From DAOUFU01 sp034429275 (GTDB lineage: Bacteria > Chloroflexota > Anaerolineae > Aggregatilineales > Aggregatilineaceae), in assembly GCA_034429275.1 (NCBI GenBank), contig DAOUFU010000150.1, positions 1 to 7,629 of the forward strand: 7,629 nt of DNA, given 5' to 3'. Positions within the stretch are counted from its first letter, which is position 1. The number at the start of each line of letters is the position of its first letter. The notes below the pieces were generated by a model. That model did no database searches and was not told the DNA's origin. It was given only the letters and a program-made list of their open reading frames with translations. This document shows, in pieces, positions 5,981-7,629 of the stretch. Both the position numbers and the translations under genes were made by a program.

Positions 5981-6054
5981 CTCAATGTCCATAGTATCCC
6001 CCACCCCGCCGCGATCCGGGTTATTCCGTCGCGTGCCCGGCGCACCCTGCCGAT

Positions 6055-7614
6055 CTAGGGCCGCGCCGCCACCGTGAAGGTCCCACTTTGCACCGCTTCT
6101 TTGGCAGTCTGCGCATCGAAGAAGTTGCGGTTATACCGCAGCGCCAGGTTGAACTGCTCGATCGCGGCGCTGGAATTGCCTTCGGCGGCATAAGCCATGC
6201 CCTTCCAATAGTAGCTCTCTTCGATGTCCGGCGTGGTGGCTACCGTCGCGTTGGTATAGAAATGCACGTCCGAGTAACGCCCGGTGTGGTAGTAGGCTTC
6301 GTAGGGGCCAAACTGGTACCACAACATGCGGAACGGCAGCCCCAACTGGAAGGCCAGGTCATACGCAATCGCCGCGTTTTCATAGTCTCCCAGCAGCGTA
6401 TACGACGTGCCCATATTGAACCAGGGCCAGGGTTCGTCGCGCTTCATGCTGGCTTCGGCGCGCGCCGTCTCCAGCGCCACCTGGTAGCCATACACCTTAT
6501 CCACATACGGCCCCAACGCCGCCCGCAGCGCGTCCTCTTCCGCCGGGCGATAGAGCACCATAAATATCCGGTTGAAGTGCCGCCACTTGTCATCGAAGGC
6601 GGCATAGGGCAGCGCGCGGCCCTGCCCCTGGTTGTAGCCCAGGTAGCTGTCGTAGCTCAGGAACTCGCCCGCGATGTCGTCATAGCCGATCAGCAGCACA
6701 TAGTGGCCCATCCACCCTTCGCCTTCGGGCTGGATGCTTTCCTCGATCACCACCGGGAAGCCCGCCGCCAGCAGCCGCTTGAGCACGGTGATTGTGCCGC
6801 CATAGCGATACAATGCCCGCACCCCCAGGCTTTCGTAGGCCACATCGTTCACGAAGCGCACCATCTGCCAGGGACTCACGTTCTTGTCCTCGACATTCGG
6901 CTTCATCCAGTTGGCCGCCACATATTGATCGTTGCGCCAGCCGTAATGGCTGAGCGCCATCGTCATCGTCGTAGGGCCGCAGTTGTTCCACCCCTGAAGC
7001 TCATACTTGATGGGGTTCGACAGCCGCGCCTGCACCGGCAGCGGCGCTTCGGTCGGCACAAAATTGGGCGTCCACGTCGGCGCAATCATCTGCGGCGTGG
7101 GCGAACTCCACACCGGCAGATCGGTCGGCAGCGGTTCCTGGGTCGGCAGCGCGCCCACCGGCAGCCCTTCGATCATCTCACCGGTCGGGCTGGGCGTCAC
7201 CGGCGCGGGCGTTGGCGTGCCCCCCGCCGATCCATCATCCCCGGTCGAGAGATGCTGCTCACCATCGCCGCCCGCCCCCAACCCGCTCTCCTGCGTCAGC
7301 AGAAGCTGCTGGGCCGCGCTGCTGTCGCTGCCGCCGGAAAGAGTCGGCAGCTCCTCGAACGGGCGCGTCGGCATCCAGTGAGTCGCCGGAGGGAACATCT
7401 CGATGATTCGCTGCTGATAGCGCGGCTCGATGTGCTCGCGGAAATAGGGCGGGAACATGATCAGGAACATCACGATGGCCACCACACCCAACGCCGACAT
7501 GATCCCCATCAGCGCCAGGATCGCTTTCAGCCAGTTCGGCCAGCGGCCTCGCCGCCGCCGCCGCGCCTGTCGGCGGCGCACCCGGCTGGACCGCCGCGAC
7601 TCGCTGAGCGTCAT
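6055..7614 (-). CDS. Membrane-anchored C39-like cysteine peptidase with C-terminal TPRs
   Basis: The 519-residue protein starts with a very Arg-rich cytoplasmic tail (residues 7-24) and one membrane helix (about 29-54). A stalk follows, ending in a Pro/Thr-rich linker (131-196). The catalytic domain (about 200-357) should therefore lie outside the cell. It has the papain-like C39 layout: Q207 for the oxyanion hole, C212 in NNCGPTT, H304 in GHYVLLIGYD and D322 in SYDSYLG. The match is to the C39_2 type, and no ABC transporter is attached. TPR-like helices follow at about 395-428 and 464-498 and could hold the substrate or a partner. The role is unknown; cleavage of a surface or secreted protein is the simplest guess. 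The ATG at 7614 has only a weak GAAG upstream, but the Arg-rich tail then helix is a sensible N-terminus. The promoter lies outside the window. Confidence 0.85.
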   Translation of the reverse strand: MTLSESRRSSRVRRRQARRRRRGRWPNWLKAILALMGIMSALGVVAIVMFLIMFPPYFREHIEPRYQQRIIEMFPPATHWMPTRPFEELPTLSGGSDSSAAQQLLLTQESGLGAGGDGEQHLSTGDDGSAGGTPTPAPVTPSPTGEMIEGLPVGALPTQEPLPTDLPVWSSPTPQMIAPTWTPNFVPTEAPLPVQARLSNPIKYELQGWNNCGPTTMTMALSHYGWRNDQYVAANWMKPNVEDKNVSPWQMVRFVNDVAYESLGVRALYRYGGTITVLKRLLAAGFPVVIEESIQPEGEGWMGHYVLLIGYDDIAGEFLSYDSYLGYNQGQGRALPYAAFDDKWRHFNRIFMVLYRPAEEDALRAALGPYVDKVYGYQVALETARAEASMKRDEPWPWFNMGTSYTLLGDYENAAIAYDLAFQLGLPFRMLWYQFGPYEAYYHTGRYSDVHFYTNATVATTPDIEESYYWKGMAYAAEGNSSAAIEQFNLALRYNRNFFDAQTAKEAVQSGTFTVAARP

Positions 7615-7629
7615 GTTTACTTCGGTGGA

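Larger units (their letters stand above)
5708..6054. other. Intergenic region between the peptidase and flippase genes
   Basis: This 347-bp stretch holds no credible gene. It contains the ribosome binding site for the flippase (AAGGAG, complement of 5713-5718), repeat copy C (5822-5876), an 8-bp inverted repeat GTTGACAT/ATGTCAAC (5895-5902/5936-5943) and a bulged hairpin at 5949-5980. GGCCCAAA occurs twice (5929-5936 and 5946-5953). The operon promoter should lie here, but I cannot find a convincing -35/-10 pair. TTGACA on the - strand (complement of 5937-5942) has no -10 box at 16-18 bases. Confidence 0.6.

Noticed and set aside
5761..6045. 94-codon - strand open frame in the intergenic gap
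   Set aside because: It crosses repeat copy C and the hairpin, has no ribosome binding site or recognisable domain, and has an odd composition rich in Arg and Gly.

Overview
The window is GC-rich (roughly 60-65 % by eye) and tightly packed. It holds one gene on the + strand at the left and five on the - strand. The proteins suggest a member of the Chloroflexota, probably an Anaerolineae-like lineage. The clues are secreted and membrane-anchored proteins with long Pro/Thr-rich 'PTSTPG' or 'PTPAP' linkers, a C39-like peptidase fused to TPRs, a divergent MurJ-family flippase, and intergenic palindromes ending in 'CGGGGGTGAGGCC'. This placement is an inference from style, since no marker gene is present.

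Layout, left to right. Bases 1-336 are non-coding and carry the largest copy (A) of an intergenic palindromic repeat, a second hairpin and a plausible promoter. A small soluble TPR protein follows on + (337-906). A short copy (B) of the repeat (914-968) separates it from a convergent gene for a secreted protein (2588-1014, -). That protein has four imperfect 'GDFIMPTSTPG'-type repeats and what looks like a duplicated domain with one cysteine pair per copy. A 175-bp leader lies upstream of it. Next comes a compact - strand operon, in transcription order: MurJ-family lipid flippase (5707-3974), GloC/YcbL-type metallo-beta-lactamase-fold hydrolase (3950-3294) and a short SAM-dependent methyltransferase (3294-2764). 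The last two overlap by one base. A 347-bp gap (5708-6054) holds the third, inverted repeat copy (C) and a hairpin. At the right edge is a membrane-anchored C39-like peptidase with C-terminal TPRs (7614-6055, -).

The common thread is the cell envelope: a flippase, a membrane-anchored peptidase and an exported protein. The hydrolase and methyltransferase look like cytoplasmic housekeeping partners placed behind the flippase. No phage, CRISPR, toxin-antitoxin or classical mobile-element gene is visible.

The items most worth following up are the three-copy repeat family (one copy with a perfect 32-bp palindrome), the duplicated two-cysteine domain, and the MurJ homologue. The last appears to lack two of four arginines known to be essential in E. 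coli MurJ, has a third changed to Lys, and carries an extra segment of about 45 residues. I see no clearly new multi-gene system.
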